From: an uncultured Opitutaceae bacterium
GTDB taxonomy: Bacteria; Verrucomicrobiota; Verrucomicrobiia; Opitutales; Opitutaceae
Direction of reading: 5' to 3'
DNA length: 48,435 nt
Assembly (NCBI GenBank): GCA_937889545.1
Contig: CALAOT010000001.1
Span: 1 to 48,435, forward strand
A program made the translations under genes and the position numbers. The number at the start of each line of letters is the position of its first letter. Position 1 is the stretch's first letter. This document shows positions 33,408 to 44,997 of the stretch, in pieces. The notes under the pieces are model-generated. The model saw nothing but the letters and a program-made list of their open reading frames with translations, ran no database searches and was not told the DNA's origin.

Positions 33408-35888
33408 ATGCCACAACCGTCCCCCGCACTCGCAAGACGCGCCCTTGTCGCCGCGGCCCTGGTGCTGGCGTTGGCCCTGGCCCTTGTCTTCGCCTGGCGC
33501 CAGTGGCGGATGCCGGTCCGGGCGGAGGAGGTGGCATCGTTCCTCGACAGGACCATGGGCGCCGGGAAGGTCCGGTTCTCCGACGTGCGGATCGACGTCG
33601 CGCGACTCGAGAACGGGGACCTGCGGCTGGCCGTCTTCGCCACGGCCAAGACGCTTCGGCCGCTTTACTCGAAGGTCGACGCAGCCGACTATTTTCGCAG
33701 GACGCTCAAGCTTGATCCCGAGTCAACCGCGGATGCGCGCAAGTTCATGGCCGATGGGGACACGTCCCAAAGGCCGGAATACTCGCGCCTGCAGCCCTTC
33801 CCGCCTGACCCCTACCGGGTGGTGATCTTGCGGTTGACGGTGCCGGTAGACGCGCCGTTTGCCTACCAGGCCTTCATCCACGCCCGCCGCGACGGCGACA
33901 GCTGGAACCTGGCGCTTGAATCCGGAGCCTACGACAGCGGCTACCCGGTGGGCGAGGCGCGTTCCTCGTTCGGCGACAACTCGTACCTGGACGGTGACGC
34001 CCGCGATGACGCGAGGCTGCGCCCGCAGGTAGCGGACCTGCAGGCCTTCGCCGGCCGCCTGGCCGAGACGCGGCGCAACCTCGAGGCAGCGCACGCCGTC
34101 GGGGTCAATATCCGCCGGGAGGCGTTCTTGAAGCGGATTTCGCCGGGCGCCATTTTTCAGGGGGTGGCGACCCGTGCGGGTGACCAGCAGGGCACGGCGC
34201 TCTATATCGAGATCACGGGATTGTCGGAGGAAAACGGGGTGACGGCGCTTCTGCGCAACGCGGGCGGCTGGCACTATGCCCGAGCCTTCCAGGGCACCTG
34301 GTCCGCGGACGACGACTTCCAGAGTCCGAACCTGTCCCTCTCCTCCCCTACCGACCAGGCCGTCCGCAACGGCGGGCCGTTCCTTGAGAACACGCAGGCG
34401 TGGGCGTTTGCCCTGCGGATGGATCCCATAACGGGAATCCTGTCGGAGGAGAACCGCTTCTACCGGTATCGATTCCAGTTCGTGGACTCGGGCCGGGCGG
34501 CGGCGCTCAAGGCCGGCCTCGCCGAGGAGTTTGACGGCGCGTTCTCCGCCGCGGCGCCCGGGGCGCTCTATCGCGGCAGCGCCGTCTCCAAGGCGTCGGG
34601 CTCCTCGGAGGCGGTTCTTCTGCGCTTCGCGGGCCGGTCGGGGGACGGCGAATCGATCCAGGCCGCGATCGAGTCGACAACGCGCATGTGGAAACGGCCG
34701 CTGCACGGCGCGATCATCGGCACCTCGCGGCGCTCCGGGGGCAGGCCTGTGCGCCTGCGGTCCGGATCGAATGAAGCGGTCGCAGAGGCGCCCTCCGACT
34801 CCGTCCTTGGCTACGCCGGGGACCTGGAGATGCGCCTCGGCTTTGAGCGCGGATCGCTTTACGGCGACGACGAGAAGTTCACGTACCGGCTTGAGGCCGT
34901 AAGGGGGGGCGATTTCGACACGCTGGATGCCGCGCGCGCGGCGCGCGCGGCCCGCCTGGGAAGCGTCCTGCGCGACGGAGTCGCCTACGACGGCATCATC
35001 CGCGACGACCAGGGCTCGGTCACCCAGGTGCGCCTGGAGATCGCGCGCGTCGACCGGCATACGGGCGCGGTCTCCGCGAGCATCCACTCCCTGGTCATGC
35101 TGAACGTCTACCAGGATCTCCTGGGAACGTGGAATCCGTCCGACGCCTCGATGGCGCTGGCCACGACCGGCAGAGGGGAATTCGACTTCAGCGACAACCT
35201 TGCCGTCCCCTTTCTCGTCGGGCCCGTCGCCCATACGCTGCAGCTGGCGCTGGCCGGGAACGCGATAACCGGCGGGATGAGGGGCGACACGCACTGGACG
35301 ATGGAATTCCCGGTCGACACGTTCCTCGCGGCGCAAACGGAGGGAGCGGAGCCGGATTCGCCGCCGGCCGATGGTTCGGTCTATCCCGCCTTTCCCAAGG
35401 GTCCCGGGGCCTACCTGCTCAGCGCGGGCGCCTGGAGGCCCCTGCCGCGAAACAACGGGCGCGTCGTAGTGGAGACAATCCATCCGATGACCGGCGAGGA
35501 GGCCTCGTCAGGGGTCCTGGGGGCCCTGTCCTCGGGCGTCCGGCGCCTTGCCCAGAAGGGCGAAAAGATCGCCTATCTTGAGTTTGACGGAAAGGATCCC
35601 AGGCCGGAATCCGGCGGACCAACCGTGACCATTCTCGTCATAGGCCCGGCGCCTTCCCGGACGCCGCCGATCGAGCTGGCACCCGTCGAGACCCTGAAGG
35701 ACGGCCGGCGGGGCATTGCGCTTCCGGGCGCTTCATCGGCCCCAGTCCAGTTCGGCGAGCAGCGGGCGGCGGCGTACGTGCGGCCGGCCGGCCCGGGCGC
35801 AGTCCTGCTCACCACAACGTCCGCGCTCACCGCCGGCTCCTATGCGCTGAACGCCGGCGGCGGTTACGAGCTCGCGATTAGTCAGTGA
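33408..35888 (+). CDS. Large membrane-anchored protein with three internal domain repeats
   Basis: An 826-residue protein with an N-terminal anchor (about 11-30, RALVAAALVLALALALVFAW) and no other membrane segment. Residues about 60-240 form a first unrelated region. Three copies of a ~115-residue beta domain follow, at about 247-360, 385-497 and 524-636. Each begins G-A/V-x-Y/F-x-G (GAIFQG, GALYRG, GVAYDG), continues with a strand pair (TALYIEITG, EAVLLRFAG, TQVRLEIAR), and two contain L/F-x-GTW. The C-terminal ~180 residues are again different. Strong ribosome site AAGGAG 8-13 bases before the ATG. No family recognised; probably periplasmic, in an operon with the two preceding genes. Confidence 0.75.
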   Translation: MPQPSPALARRALVAAALVLALALALVFAWRQWRMPVRAEEVASFLDRTMGAGKVRFSDVRIDVARLENGDLRLAVFATAKTLRPLYSKVDAADYFRRTLKLDPESTADARKFMADGDTSQRPEYSRLQPFPPDPYRVVILRLTVPVDAPFAYQAFIHARRDGDSWNLALESGAYDSGYPVGEARSSFGDNSYLDGDARDDARLRPQVADLQAFAGRLAETRRNLEAAHAVGVNIRREAFLKRISPGAIFQGVATRAGDQQGTALYIEITGLSEENGVTALLRNAGGWHYARAFQGTWSADDDFQSPNLSLSSPTDQAVRNGGPFLENTQAWAFALRMDPITGILSEENRFYRYRFQFVDSGRAAALKAGLAEEFDGAFSAAAPGALYRGSAVSKASGSSEAVLLRFAGRSGDGESIQAAIESTTRMWKRPLHGAIIGTSRRSGGRPVRLRSGSNEAVAEAPSDSVLGYAGDLEMRLGFERGSLYGDDEKFTYRLEAVRGGDFDTLDAARAARAARLGSVLRDGVAYDGIIRDDQGSVTQVRLEIARVDRHTGAVSASIHSLVMLNVYQDLLGTWNPSDASMALATTGRGEFDFSDNLAVPFLVGPVAHTLQLALAGNAITGGMRGDTHWTMEFPVDTFLAAQTEGAEPDSPPADGSVYPAFPKGPGAYLLSAGAWRPLPRNNGRVVVETIHPMTGEEASSGVLGALSSGVRRLAQKGEKIAYLEFDGKDPRPESGGPTVTILVIGPAPSRTPPIELAPVETLKDGRRGIALPGASSAPVQFGEQRAAAYVRPAGPGAVLLTTTSALTAGSYALNAGGGYELAISQ

Positions 35889-35902
35889 CCCGGCACCGGG
35901 TC
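35887..35902. terminator. Dyad overlapping both stop codons of a convergent pair
   Basis: GACCCGG-CA-CCGGGTC is a perfect inverted repeat (7-bp arms) that begins within the stop of the repeat-domain gene and ends at the stop of the efflux outer-membrane gene on the other strand. The two genes are only 13 bases apart, so this is the only structure available to separate their transcripts. No T-tract. Confidence 0.4.
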
Positions 35903-37524
35903 TACCGGGCGGGCGGAGGCGACATGTCCTGCTCATTCTGCTTGAGCAGGTCCTGCGGCCTCTTCGCCGTGTCCGGCAGGGGCGGAGGATTCGGGACGCC
36001 GGGCCCGGCGTTTGCGGACGGGGCCTCCGGCCTCCCTCCGGCGCCGGGCGGATTCTGGGCCTCAGCCGCCGTCTTCCCCAATTGGGACCTGTCCCAGCCT
36101 CCCCCGAGGTTGTTGATCAGGGCCACGCTCGCCGTGAGCTGGCGGAGCTGGACCTGCAATTCGGCCAGGCGGTTGGTGAGGAAGGTGTTCTGGGCCGTGA
36201 TGACATTGACGTAGCTGTCTATGCCGTTCTGGTACCGGACCATTGACAGTTGCACGGTGTGCTGGGCTGCCACGGCGGCCTTGTGCTCCTGCGTCACCTC
36301 TACTGAGAGGATCCGGAGGCTGGTCAGGTTGTCCTCCACCGATTGCAGCGCGGCCAGGACCGTCTGGCGGTAAGTCGCCACGGTCTGATCGTACTCGGCC
36401 CGCGCCTGCGCGTTGGCCGCCCGGCGCAGGCCGGCGTCGAAAAGGGGCTGCACGAGGCTCGGGCCGACGGACCAGATGCGGTTGGGCCAGTCGAGAAGGT
36501 GGGTGAGGTTCGTCGACTCGAAGCCCCCGGATGCGCTCAGCGTGATGTTGGGGAAATACGCGGCCCGGGCGATGCCAACGCCCGCGTTGGCGGCAGCGAC
36601 CTGCCGCTCCGCCCCGGCTATTTCCGGCCTGCGCTCGATCAGGTCCGATGGCAGGCCCACCGGGACCTGCGGCAATGCCGGATTGAACGGGGCGACCGCA
36701 ACGGAGAATTGCGCCGGGGGAACCCCAATCAGGACGGCGATGGCGTGCTCATATTGCGCCCGGGCGATGCCGAGGTCGGTCTCCTGGGCCTCCGCGCCGG
36801 CCAGCTGCGTGTCCGCCTCGGCCATGTCCTCCTCCGAGGCCAGGCCATTGTTGTAGAGGGTTTTCACCAGGTGGAGGCTGGCCTCGTAGTCGGCCAGCGT
36901 CGTGTCGAGGATCCTCCGCTGCTCGTCCACAGCCCTGAGCGAGAAGTAATCCTGGGCCAGCGTGGCCTGCGTGCTGAGGAGGGCGGTCGCCACCACGGCC
37001 GCGCCAGCCTGCGCGGCATAGGAACTTTGCGCGGCCGAGTTGCGCACGCTCCCCCAGAGATCGAGCTCATAGGAGGCATCGAGGGGCAGCGTGAAATAGG
37101 TCCGGGGTCCCGTTCCGCCGCCGGACGATCCGCCTCCGCCTGAGGCGACGGCTGCGCTGGAGCGCGAGCGGATGACCGACGGGGCCGCGTTCACCGCCGG
37201 GAAAAGCGCAGCCTGAGCCTCGCTGGCCAGGGCCCGGGCGGCCCGGTAGTTGGCCTCGGCGGCAGCGACCGTCTGGTTCGAAATCGCCACCCTCTCCTCG
37301 AGAACGTCGAGCCGGGGGTCCCCGTACATCTGCCACCAGTTGCCGCGAAGGACGGCGTCCCTCGGCTCGGCCACCTTCCAGCCCTGCGCCTGGGTGCCTC
37401 CGGGCGCCGCCTCCTTGAATTGCCCGGAGGCGTTCGCCTGCGGCTCCCGGTAGCGCGGGGCGAGGTTGCACCCCGCAAGGATCAGGGCGGCGCCCAGCGC
37501 CGCGAGCGTCGATCGCGTGTTCAT
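35902..37524 (-). CDS. RND efflux outer-membrane factor (NodT/OprM-type lipoprotein)
   Basis: A 540-residue TolC-family channel. A signal peptide ends in the lipobox LILAGC, so it is a lipoprotein. Two outer-membrane efflux protein repeats follow, with the typical long helices (VAISNQTVAAAEANYRAARA; EYDQTVATYRQTVLAALQSV) and the conserved GLPSDLIERRPEIAGAERQ. The last ~60 residues are an unusual Pro/Gly/Ala-rich tail (PPGAGGRPEAPSANAGPG) not seen in typical members. The ATG at 37524 is used; a GTG at 37533 overlapping the RND stop (GTGA) is also possible. Last gene of the mdt-like operon, it should complete the tripartite pump. Confidence 0.92.
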   Translation of the reverse strand: MNTRSTLAALGAALILAGCNLAPRYREPQANASGQFKEAAPGGTQAQGWKVAEPRDAVLRGNWWQMYGDPRLDVLEERVAISNQTVAAAEANYRAARALASEAQAALFPAVNAAPSVIRSRSSAAVASGGGGSSGGGTGPRTYFTLPLDASYELDLWGSVRNSAAQSSYAAQAGAAVVATALLSTQATLAQDYFSLRAVDEQRRILDTTLADYEASLHLVKTLYNNGLASEEDMAEADTQLAGAEAQETDLGIARAQYEHAIAVLIGVPPAQFSVAVAPFNPALPQVPVGLPSDLIERRPEIAGAERQVAAANAGVGIARAAYFPNITLSASGGFESTNLTHLLDWPNRIWSVGPSLVQPLFDAGLRRAANAQARAEYDQTVATYRQTVLAALQSVEDNLTSLRILSVEVTQEHKAAVAAQHTVQLSMVRYQNGIDSYVNVITAQNTFLTNRLAELQVQLRQLTASVALINNLGGGWDRSQLGKTAAEAQNPPGAGGRPEAPSANAGPGVPNPPPLPDTAKRPQDLLKQNEQDMSPPPAR

Positions 37525-37529
37525 CGTCT

Positions 37530-40500
37530 TCACTGGAGCGCCGGGTCGGGAGCCGCCACGGGTCCCTCGGGAGGCCGGGCGAATTTGAGTTTTGCTATCC
37601 AGGTATTCAGGCGGTCCATGTAGATGTAGATGACCGGCGTCGTGTACAGGGTCAGCGCCTGGCTCACGATGAGGCCGCCGACGATGGAGATTCCGAGGGG
37701 GCGCCTCAGCTCGGCGCCCATGCCGGTGCCGAGCGCCAGGGGAAGGCCTCCGAGCATCGCCGCCATGGTCGTCATCATGATCGGGCGGAACCGCAGGAGG
37801 CAGGCCTGGAACACCGCCTCCTTCGGGGTCTTGTGCTCCCGCCTTTCGACCTCGAGGGCGAAGTCGATCATCATGATGGCGTTCTTCTTCACGATTCCGA
37901 TCAGCAGGAAGACGCCGATCAGCGCGATCACGCTGAGCGTGGTGTTCGTGATCAGCAGGGCGAGGAGCGCCCCCACGCCGGCCGACGGGAGCGTCGAGAG
38001 GATCGTGATCGGATGGATGTAGCTCTCGTACAGGACGCCGAGGACGATGTAGACCGTCGCGATCGCGGCCGCGATCAGCAGCGGCTCGTTAGCCAGCGAG
38101 GCATTGAAAGCCTGGGCCGTCCCGCTGAAGGAACCGTTTATCGTGGTCGGCATCCCGATCTTTCTCTCGGCCACATCGATCAGGCTGACGGCGTCGCCCA
38201 GCGCCACGCCCGGGGCGAGGTTGAAGGAGATCGTTACGGACGGGAAGACCCCGGAATGGTTGACCGACAGCGGCGCCGTCGAGGCCCGGAAATGGGTGAA
38301 GGCCGCGAGTGGAACGACCCCGCCGCCGGCCGACGAGACGTAGACGTTCCTCAATGCGTCCGGATTCTGCCAGAACTTCGGCTCCACCTCCATCACGACG
38401 AAGTATTGGTTGATGGGCGTGTAGGTGGTCGCGATCTCCCGCTCCCCGAACCCGTCATAGAGGATGTTGTCTATCGTCTGGGGCGAGATCCCGAGCCGCG
38501 AGGCGGTGAGCCGGTCGATCACGAGGTTGGCCGCCAGCCCGTTGTTCTGCGCGTCGCTTGTGGCGTCGGTCAGCTGCGGGATGTGCCTCATCGTCGTAAG
38601 CAGGATCGGGCCCCATTGGTTGAGCTCGTCCAGGTTGTCGCTCTGGATCGTGTACTGGTACTGGGCGGCGCTCGCCCGCCCGCCTATCCTCACGTCCTGG
38701 ACCGCCTGGAGGACGAGGGTTGCCCCCGGGACGACCGCGAGCCTGGGCCGCAGCCGGTTGATGACCTGCGTCGCAGCGACCGTCCGCTTGTTGCGCGGCT
38801 TGAGCGAGATGAAGACCCGCCCGGTGTTGGTCGTCGTGCCGCCGCCGCCGCCGGTGAAGGCGATCACGGCGTCGATCGCGGGATCCGCCTTCGCGATCGC
38901 CACCAGGCTGCGGATCTTCTGCTCCATCGACTGGAACGAGGTATCCTGGTCGGCGATGACGTTGCCGACCAGGCGCCCCGTGTCCTGCTGCGGGAAAAAG
39001 TCCTTGGGTATGATGACGTACAGGAAGACGTTCAGGCCGAGGGTCCCTATGGCGATGCACAGGACGAGCACCGAATGGTCGAGGACCCAGGCCAGGCTGC
39101 TCCTGTAGCCGCCGAGGAGGCGCTTGAAGGCCCTGTCGCTGGCCATGTACAGCTTGCCGTGGCCCTTCTCTCCCCGCAGCAGGCGCGAGCACATCATGGG
39201 CGTGGTGGTGAGCGAGACCCCGAGCGACACGAGAATCGTGATCGACAGGGCGATCGCAAACTCGCGGAAGAGACGCCCGATGATCCCGCCCATCAGGAGA
39301 ATGGGGAGGAACACGGCCACTAGGGACAGGCTCATCGAGACCACCGTGGAGCCGATCTCCGCCGACCCCGTGTACGCCGCCTCGGCCGCGCTCATGCCGG
39401 ATTCCGAGTGGCGCGTGATGTTTTCCAGGACGACAATGGCGTCGTCGACCACAAAGCCGGTCGAGATGGTTAGCGCCATCATCGAAAGGTTGTCGATGCT
39501 GTAGCCGAAAAGGTACATGAGCCCGAGGGTCCCGATTATCGAGACGGGCACGGCGACGATGGGAATCAGGGTCGCGCGCCACTCCCGCAGGAAGAGGAAG
39601 ACGACGAGAACGACGAGCGAGACCGAGATGCAGAGGGTCGTCTCCACGTTCTTCACCGATGCGCGGATCGTCGCGGTCTGGTCGAGGGCAACGTCGAGAT
39701 CGATGTTGGGATTGATGGCGGCGTGGAGCTGGGGCAGCGCCGCCTTGATCCCGTCTACTGTGGTGATGATGTTCGCGCCCGGCTGGCGGAAGATGATGAT
39801 CGAGGCTGCCGGCCGGCCGTTCTCCAGGCCCAGGGACCGCACGGTCTGGACCGAATCGGTCACCTTGGCGACGTCCGAGAGCCTTACCGGGGCGCCTCCC
39901 TGGTAGGTGACGATGATCTGGCGATACTCGGCCGCCTTCATCAGCTGGTCGTTCGCGGTGATCATCCAGCGGCGGGTCGGGCCCGATAAGCCCCCCTTGG
40001 CCTCGTTGGCCGTCTGCGCGGCGACGGCCTTTCGGACGTCCTCGAGCTGGAGCCCGTAGCCGTTGAGCTGCGTCGGATTCACATCGATCCGCACCGCCGG
40101 CGCGGAGCTTCCGCCCACGATGACCTGGCCGACGCCCTGGACCTGCGAAAGCTTCTGCGCCAGCACGGTCGAGGCTGTGTCGTAAAGCGCGGACGGCGCC
40201 AGCGTGGACGACGTCAGGGCGATGATCATTATCGGGGCGTCGGCCGGGTTCACCTTCCGGTACGTAGGGTTGGACGGGAGGTCGCTGGGCAGGTAGCTCC
40301 GGGCCGCGTTGATCGCCGACTCGACGTCGCGGGTCGCCGCGTCGATGTTGCGGCTGAGGACGAACTGCAGGGTGACGCCTGTCTGGCCGAGCGTGCTCTG
40401 GGCGCTCATTTCCGAGACCCCGGCGATCCGGCTGAATTCCCGCTCCAGGGGCGTGGCGACCGACGAGGCCATGATCTCGGGGCTGGCGCCGGGCAGCGAG

Positions 40501-40646
40501 GCCGAGACGGAGATGGTCGGGAAGTCCACCTGCGGCAGCGGAGAGACCGGAAGGAACGGGAAGGCCACCGCGCCGGTCAGGGCCACCGCGGCCGTCAGCA
40601 ACGTGGTGGCGACCGGCCTCCTGATGAACGGGGACGAAAGGCTCAT
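37530..40646 (-). CDS. mdtC: RND multidrug efflux pump subunit (MdtC-like)
   Basis: A 1038-residue resistance-nodulation-division inner-membrane pump. It has the 12-helix plan with two large periplasmic loops. The proton-relay acids are in [14 protein letters not shown] of helix 4, and the Lys in [15 protein letters not shown] of helix 10. The start at 40646 ([17 protein letters not shown]) overlaps the upstream RND stop as ATGA; apparent extension far upstream is the neighbouring pump gene read in another frame. It pairs with the MdtB-like subunit as a heteromultimer (B2C in E. coli). Symbol assigned by position and similarity pattern. Confidence 0.93.
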   Translation of the reverse strand: MSLSSPFIRRPVATTLLTAAVALTGAVAFPFLPVSPLPQVDFPTISVSASLPGASPEIMASSVATPLEREFSRIAGVSEMSAQSTLGQTGVTLQFVLSRNIDAATRDVESAINAARSYLPSDLPSNPTYRKVNPADAPIMIIALTSSTLAPSALYDTASTVLAQKLSQVQGVGQVIVGGSSAPAVRIDVNPTQLNGYGLQLEDVRKAVAAQTANEAKGGLSGPTRRWMITANDQLMKAAEYRQIIVTYQGGAPVRLSDVAKVTDSVQTVRSLGLENGRPAASIIIFRQPGANIITTVDGIKAALPQLHAAINPNIDLDVALDQTATIRASVKNVETTLCISVSLVVLVVFLFLREWRATLIPIVAVPVSIIGTLGLMYLFGYSIDNLSMMALTISTGFVVDDAIVVLENITRHSESGMSAAEAAYTGSAEIGSTVVSMSLSLVAVFLPILLMGGIIGRLFREFAIALSITILVSLGVSLTTTPMMCSRLLRGEKGHGKLYMASDRAFKRLLGGYRSSLAWVLDHSVLVLCIAIGTLGLNVFLYVIIPKDFFPQQDTGRLVGNVIADQDTSFQSMEQKIRSLVAIAKADPAIDAVIAFTGGGGGTTTNTGRVFISLKPRNKRTVAATQVINRLRPRLAVVPGATLVLQAVQDVRIGGRASAAQYQYTIQSDNLDELNQWGPILLTTMRHIPQLTDATSDAQNNGLAANLVIDRLTASRLGISPQTIDNILYDGFGEREIATTYTPINQYFVVMEVEPKFWQNPDALRNVYVSSAGGGVVPLAAFTHFRASTAPLSVNHSGVFPSVTISFNLAPGVALGDAVSLIDVAERKIGMPTTINGSFSGTAQAFNASLANEPLLIAAAIATVYIVLGVLYESYIHPITILSTLPSAGVGALLALLITNTTLSVIALIGVFLLIGIVKKNAIMMIDFALEVERREHKTPKEAVFQACLLRFRPIMMTTMAAMLGGLPLALGTGMGAELRRPLGISIVGGLIVSQALTLYTTPVIYIYMDRLNTWIAKLKFARPPEGPVAAPDPALQ

Positions 40647-43600
40647 CGCGGGTTCCCGGGCAACGGCGCGGCGGGCGGGCTCGCGGAGCGGCGCCGGGCC
40701 GTCATCCTGGCGGCCGCCTCGTCGAAGAACAGATAGATCACCGGCGTCGTGTAGAGGGTCAGAAGCTGGCTGAAGATGAGGCCGCCTATGATAGCGATCC
40801 CCAGCGGACGGCGCAGCTCCGAGCCGATGCCCTGGCCGAGGGCGAGCGGCACGGCTCCGAGCATGGCGGCCATTGTGGTCATCAGGATCGGACGAAAGCG
40901 AAGGAGGCACGCCTGGTGGATTGCCTCGAACGGCGTCTTGTGCTCCTGGCGCTCGGCAGCGAGCGCGAAGTCGATCATCATGATCGCGTTCTTCTGCACG
41001 ATGCCGATGAGCAGAACGATGCCGATGATCGCCACGATCGTGAGCTCGTTCCGGCAGAACAGCAGCGCCAGGATGGCGCCCACCCCGGCCGACGGCAGCG
41101 TGGAGAGGATCGTGATCGGATGGATGTAGCTCTCGTAGAGAACCCCCAGAACGATGTAGACCGTCACCACGGCACTCAGGATCAGGACGGATTCGTTGGT
41201 CAGCGAGTTGACGAAGGCCTGCGCGGTTCCCTGGAAGGAGCCCTGCATCGCGGGCGGCTTCGGCAGGTCCTTTTCCAGGCGCTGGATCGCCTTGACCGCG
41301 GCGCCCAGCGACGCGCCAGGGTCCAGGTTGAAGGAGACGGTTGTCGCCGGGAACTGCCCCATGTGGCTGATGAGGATGGGCGCGGTTATCTGGGTGGTCT
41401 GGGTCACGGCGCTTAAGGGGACGGCGCCCCCGCTGGCGGAGGTCAGGTAGATGTCCTTGAGGCTGGCCGGGCTCGTCTGAAACTCCGGGGCCACCTCCAG
41501 GATCACGTGGTATTGATTGAGCTGCGTGAAGATCGTCGACACCTGGCGCTGCCCGAAGCTGTCGTAGAGGCTGTCGTCGATGTTCTGTGGGGTGATTCCC
41601 AGGCGCGAGGCCGTCAGCCGGTCGTAGGACAGCGAGCTCTGCCGTCCTCCCGTCTGCAGGTCGCTCGCCACGTCCACCAGCTCGGGAATGGCCTTGAGGC
41701 GGTCCACGAACTTCGTGGCGTATCTCGAAAGCTCCCCGCCGTCGGGGTCCTGCAGGCTGTACTGGTATTCCGTCCGGCTGACGATGTCCTCCACGGTGAT
41801 GTCCTGCACCGGCTGCATGTACAGGCTGATCCCCTGCACGCCCGCCACGGCCGACTGCAGCCTGCGGATGACCTCCACCGCTGACTTCCTGCGCACCTCG
41901 AGCGGCTTGAGGTTGATCTGGATCCGCCCGCTGTTGAGGGTCGTGTTTGTGCCGTCGACGCCGATGAACGACGAAAGGCTCTCGACCGCCGGATCGCTCA
42001 GGATCGTTGCCGCAAGCTGCTGCTGCAGGCGCGCCATCTCCGCGAACGAGACGCTCTGGTCGGCCTCGGAAACGCCCTGGATCTCCCCGGTGTCCTGGAC
42101 CGGGAAGAAGCCCTTGGGGATGACGACGTACAGAAGGATCGTGAACGCAAGCGTCCCCACCGCGACCGCCATGGTCAGCCTCCGGTGCTCGAGCACCCAG
42201 TCGAGGGTCCGGCCGTAGAAGGCGATCGTCTGCTCGAACATCCTTTCGGTGGCCTTGTAGACCCGGCCCTGGCGCGACGGGTCCTGGGGCTTCAGGAGCT
42301 TCGCGCACAGCATCGGCGTCAGGGTGAGCGAGACGACGGCGGAAATCAGGATCGTGACGCTCAAGGTTACGGCAAACTCCCTGAACAGGCGGCCCGTGAT
42401 GTCCCCCATGAACAGGAGGGGGATCAGGACCGCGATTAGCGAGACCGTCAGCGACATGATCGTGAAGCCGATCTGCTCGGCGCCCTTGAGCGCGGCCGCC
42501 AGCGGGGCCTCGCCCTGCTCGACGTAGCGGCTTATGTTCTCGATCATGACGATTGCGTCGTCCACGACGAACCCGGTCGAGATCGTCAGGGCCATCAGGG
42601 TCAGGTTGTTCAGGCTGTAGCCGAGTGCGTACATCGCGGCGAAGGTACCGACCAGCGACAGGGGCACGGCGATGCTCGGGATCAGCGTTCCGGAGAAGGT
42701 GCGCAGGAAGACGAAGATGACAGCCACGACGAGCCCGATGCAGATCAGCAGCTCGAATTCGACGTCGGAGACCGAGGCGCGCACGGAGGCCGTGCGGTCG
42801 GTGAGGACGGCGATCTTGATCGCCGGGGGGATGGTCGCCCTGAGCTTCGGCAGCAGCGCCTTGATGCGATCGACGACCTCGATGATGTTGGCTCCCGGCT
42901 GGCGCTGGATGTTCACGATCACCGCCGGAACCCTGTTCATCCACGCGGATTGCTGGTTGTTCTCGATCCCGTCGACCACCTTGGCGACGTCCTTGAGCAT
43001 GACGGGGCCGCCGCCCCTGTAGGCGAGGACCAGCTGGCGATAGTCGGCGCTCGTTATGATCTGGTCATTCGCCCCGATCTGGTAGCTCTGGGTGGGGCCG
43101 TCGAAGCTACCCTTGGCCGCGTCCAGGCTCGCGGCGACCAGGGTCGTGCGCACGTTCTCGAGGCTGAGCCCGTAGGACGCGAGCTGCGTCGGGTTGACCT
43201 GCACCCGGACCGCGGGCTTCTGGCCCCCGCTGATCGTCACCGCGCCGACACCGGGCAGCTGGGAGATCTTCTCCGCCAGGCGGGTGTCGGTGTAGTCCTC
43301 GACCTTTGACAGGGGGATGGTGTCCGATGTGAGCGCCAGGGTGACAATGGGGGCGTCGGCCGGGTTGACCTTGTTGTACACCGGGGGCATCGGCAGCTGC
43401 GGGGGCAGGAAGTTCTGCGCGGCGTTTATCGCCTCCTGGACGTCCTGCTCGGCGACGTCGATGTTGAGGCTCAGGACGAACTGCAGGGTGATGACCGATA
43501 CGCCCTCGGAACTGGTGGAGAGCATCTGGTTCAGGCCGGGAACCTGGCCCAGCTGCCGCTCGAGCGGCGCCGTGACTGCCGAGGCCACGACGTCGGGGCT

Positions 43601-43762
43601 GGCCCCGGGATAGAACGTCAGGACCTGCATCGTGGGATAATCCACCTCGGGCAGGGCGGAAACCGGCAGCTGTCGGAATGCGATGATGCCGATCAGCAGG
43701 ATCGCAGCCATCAGCAGCGAGGTCGCGATAGGCCTCAGGATGTACGGGCGCGACGGATTCAT
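40643..43762 (-). CDS. mdtB: RND multidrug efflux pump subunit (MdtB-like)
   Basis: A 1039-residue RND transporter with the helix 4 relay [14 protein letters not shown] and helix 10 [15 protein letters not shown]. The start [20 protein letters not shown] is the typical MdtB N-terminus. It follows the adaptor gene by 11 bases and overlaps the MdtC-like gene by 4. In E. coli MdtB forms most of the drug-binding trimer with MdtC and exports bile salts and novobiocin; substrates here are unknown. No two-component regulator (BaeSR) is adjacent. Confidence 0.94.
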   Translation of the reverse strand: MNPSRPYILRPIATSLLMAAILLIGIIAFRQLPVSALPEVDYPTMQVLTFYPGASPDVVASAVTAPLERQLGQVPGLNQMLSTSSEGVSVITLQFVLSLNIDVAEQDVQEAINAAQNFLPPQLPMPPVYNKVNPADAPIVTLALTSDTIPLSKVEDYTDTRLAEKISQLPGVGAVTISGGQKPAVRVQVNPTQLASYGLSLENVRTTLVAASLDAAKGSFDGPTQSYQIGANDQIITSADYRQLVLAYRGGGPVMLKDVAKVVDGIENNQQSAWMNRVPAVIVNIQRQPGANIIEVVDRIKALLPKLRATIPPAIKIAVLTDRTASVRASVSDVEFELLICIGLVVAVIFVFLRTFSGTLIPSIAVPLSLVGTFAAMYALGYSLNNLTLMALTISTGFVVDDAIVMIENISRYVEQGEAPLAAALKGAEQIGFTIMSLTVSLIAVLIPLLFMGDITGRLFREFAVTLSVTILISAVVSLTLTPMLCAKLLKPQDPSRQGRVYKATERMFEQTIAFYGRTLDWVLEHRRLTMAVAVGTLAFTILLYVVIPKGFFPVQDTGEIQGVSEADQSVSFAEMARLQQQLAATILSDPAVESLSSFIGVDGTNTTLNSGRIQINLKPLEVRRKSAVEVIRRLQSAVAGVQGISLYMQPVQDITVEDIVSRTEYQYSLQDPDGGELSRYATKFVDRLKAIPELVDVASDLQTGGRQSSLSYDRLTASRLGITPQNIDDSLYDSFGQRQVSTIFTQLNQYHVILEVAPEFQTSPASLKDIYLTSASGGAVPLSAVTQTTQITAPILISHMGQFPATTVSFNLDPGASLGAAVKAIQRLEKDLPKPPAMQGSFQGTAQAFVNSLTNESVLILSAVVTVYIVLGVLYESYIHPITILSTLPSAGVGAILALLFCRNELTIVAIIGIVLLIGIVQKNAIMMIDFALAAERQEHKTPFEAIHQACLLRFRPILMTTMAAMLGAVPLALGQGIGSELRRPLGIAIIGGLIFSQLLTLYTTPVIYLFFDEAAARMTARRRSASPPAAPLPGNPR

Positions 43763-43773
43763 TCGATCGCGAG

Positions 43774-44997
43774 CTACTGCGCCGCCACGGCCGGGACCGG
43801 GGCCGCGGGGGGCTGCTTGAGCACGATCTTCGAGCCGGATTGCAGCTTGTCGAAGCCGTCCGTGACCAGGACCTCGCCCGGCTTCACGCCGGTGACCGCC
43901 GCGGCATCCCCTTCCGTCGCGACGACCTTCACGTCCCGGTACTGCACGGTGCTGTCGGGTTGCGCGACATACACGAATGCGGCGTCATTGTTGCGCTGGA
44001 TCGCGGATGCGGGCACCAGGATCACCTGGGTCAGCGTCTTGATCAATAGCCGGGCGTTCACGAACTGGTTGGGGAAGAGCTCGCCCTTCAGGTTGGGGAA
44101 CGTCGCCCGCGCGCGGACGGTGCCGGTCGTCGGGTTGATCTGGTTGTCGAGCGTCAGCAGGGTGCCCTCGGCCAGCTTGTGCTGCTGGGACCGGTCGAGC
44201 GCGTCCACGCGCAGGGTCCGGCCGGCGGCGAGCTGCTCGGCCACCCGGGACAGGTCATCCTCCGCGATATTGAAGATCACCGTGATGGGTTGCAGCTGGG
44301 TGATGGTCACCAGCCCGGTTGTCCCGTCGGCCGGGACGATGTTCCCAAGGTCGGTTGATCGAAGCCCGACCCGCCCGTCGATCGGGGAGACGATCCGGGT
44401 GTAGTCGACGTTGACCTGCGCGGCCGCCAGGTTGCCCTCGTCGAGCTGCACGATCCCCGCGTCCTGCTCCACCATGGCCTGCTGGGTCGCCAGCTGCTGC
44501 TCCGGTATGGCGTGCTGCTCGTAGGCGTTCTGGTACCGGCTCAGGTCGAGTCGGGCGTTCTTCAGGAGCGCTTGGTCCCGCGCCAGCTGTCCCTTGGCCT
44601 GAGCCAAGACGGCGTCGTACGGCCGAGGGTCGATCACCGCAAGCAGGTCGTTCTTCTTCACCATCTGGCCCTCCTGGAAGCGGATCTCCTTCAGCTCGCC
44701 CGCGACCCGGCTTGTCACGGTGACCGTGTACACCGGCGTAACCGTGCCGAGGGCATCGAGAAGAATGTCGATGTTCCCCGCCCTCGCCGGCGCGGACGAG
44801 ACAGGAATCCCGGCAGGCGCCGCCGGCTTGGTCCTCGGCTTGGACAGTATGTGGAACACGAGCCACCCGCAGAGGAGGATGACGACGAGGGCCGCCACCG
44901 CGGGGCCGCGGCTTCTTGTGGGCCGCTCGTAGACCAGCGGCCCGCTCTCGGCATACAGGTTCTGTTCAGGGGGTTGCGGCGCATCCGTGTCCTTCAT
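43774..44997 (-). CDS. mdtA: RND efflux periplasmic adaptor (MdtA-like)
   Basis: A 407-residue membrane-fusion protein linking the RND pump to the outer-membrane channel. An N-terminal anchor (about 33-51, [19 protein letters not shown]) follows a 30-residue cytoplasmic lead. The lipoyl/barrel-sandwich halves are [20 protein letters not shown] and [20 protein letters not shown]; a helical hairpin lies between them ([20 protein letters not shown]). The beta-barrel and membrane-proximal domains end with [19 protein letters not shown]. Ribosome site GGAAAG precedes the ATG. It is the first gene of the four-gene operon. Confidence 0.95.
   Translation of the reverse strand: MKDTDAPQPPEQNLYAESGPLVYERPTRSRGPAVAALVVILLCGWLVFHILSKPRTKPAAPAGIPVSSAPARAGNIDILLDALGTVTPVYTVTVTSRVAGELKEIRFQEGQMVKKNDLLAVIDPRPYDAVLAQAKGQLARDQALLKNARLDLSRYQNAYEQHAIPEQQLATQQAMVEQDAGIVQLDEGNLAAAQVNVDYTRIVSPIDGRVGLRSTDLGNIVPADGTTGLVTITQLQPITVIFNIAEDDLSRVAEQLAAGRTLRVDALDRSQQHKLAEGTLLTLDNQINPTTGTVRARATFPNLKGELFPNQFVNARLLIKTLTQVILVPASAIQRNNDAAFVYVAQPDSTVQYRDVKVVATEGDAAAVTGVKPGEVLVTDGFDKLQSGSKIVLKQPPAAPVPAVAAQ

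Noticed and set aside
40647..42944. A reading frame continuous with the MdtC-like gene and extending ~760 codons further upstream
   Set aside because: It is the MdtB-like gene read out of frame; its composition is His/Arg/Gly-rich without domains, and the true start at 40646 overlaps the MdtB stop.
35902..44997. Two RND pumps in tandem as a recent duplication
   Set aside because: This is the normal MdtB-MdtC arrangement; the two are well diverged and both keep family-specific N-termini.
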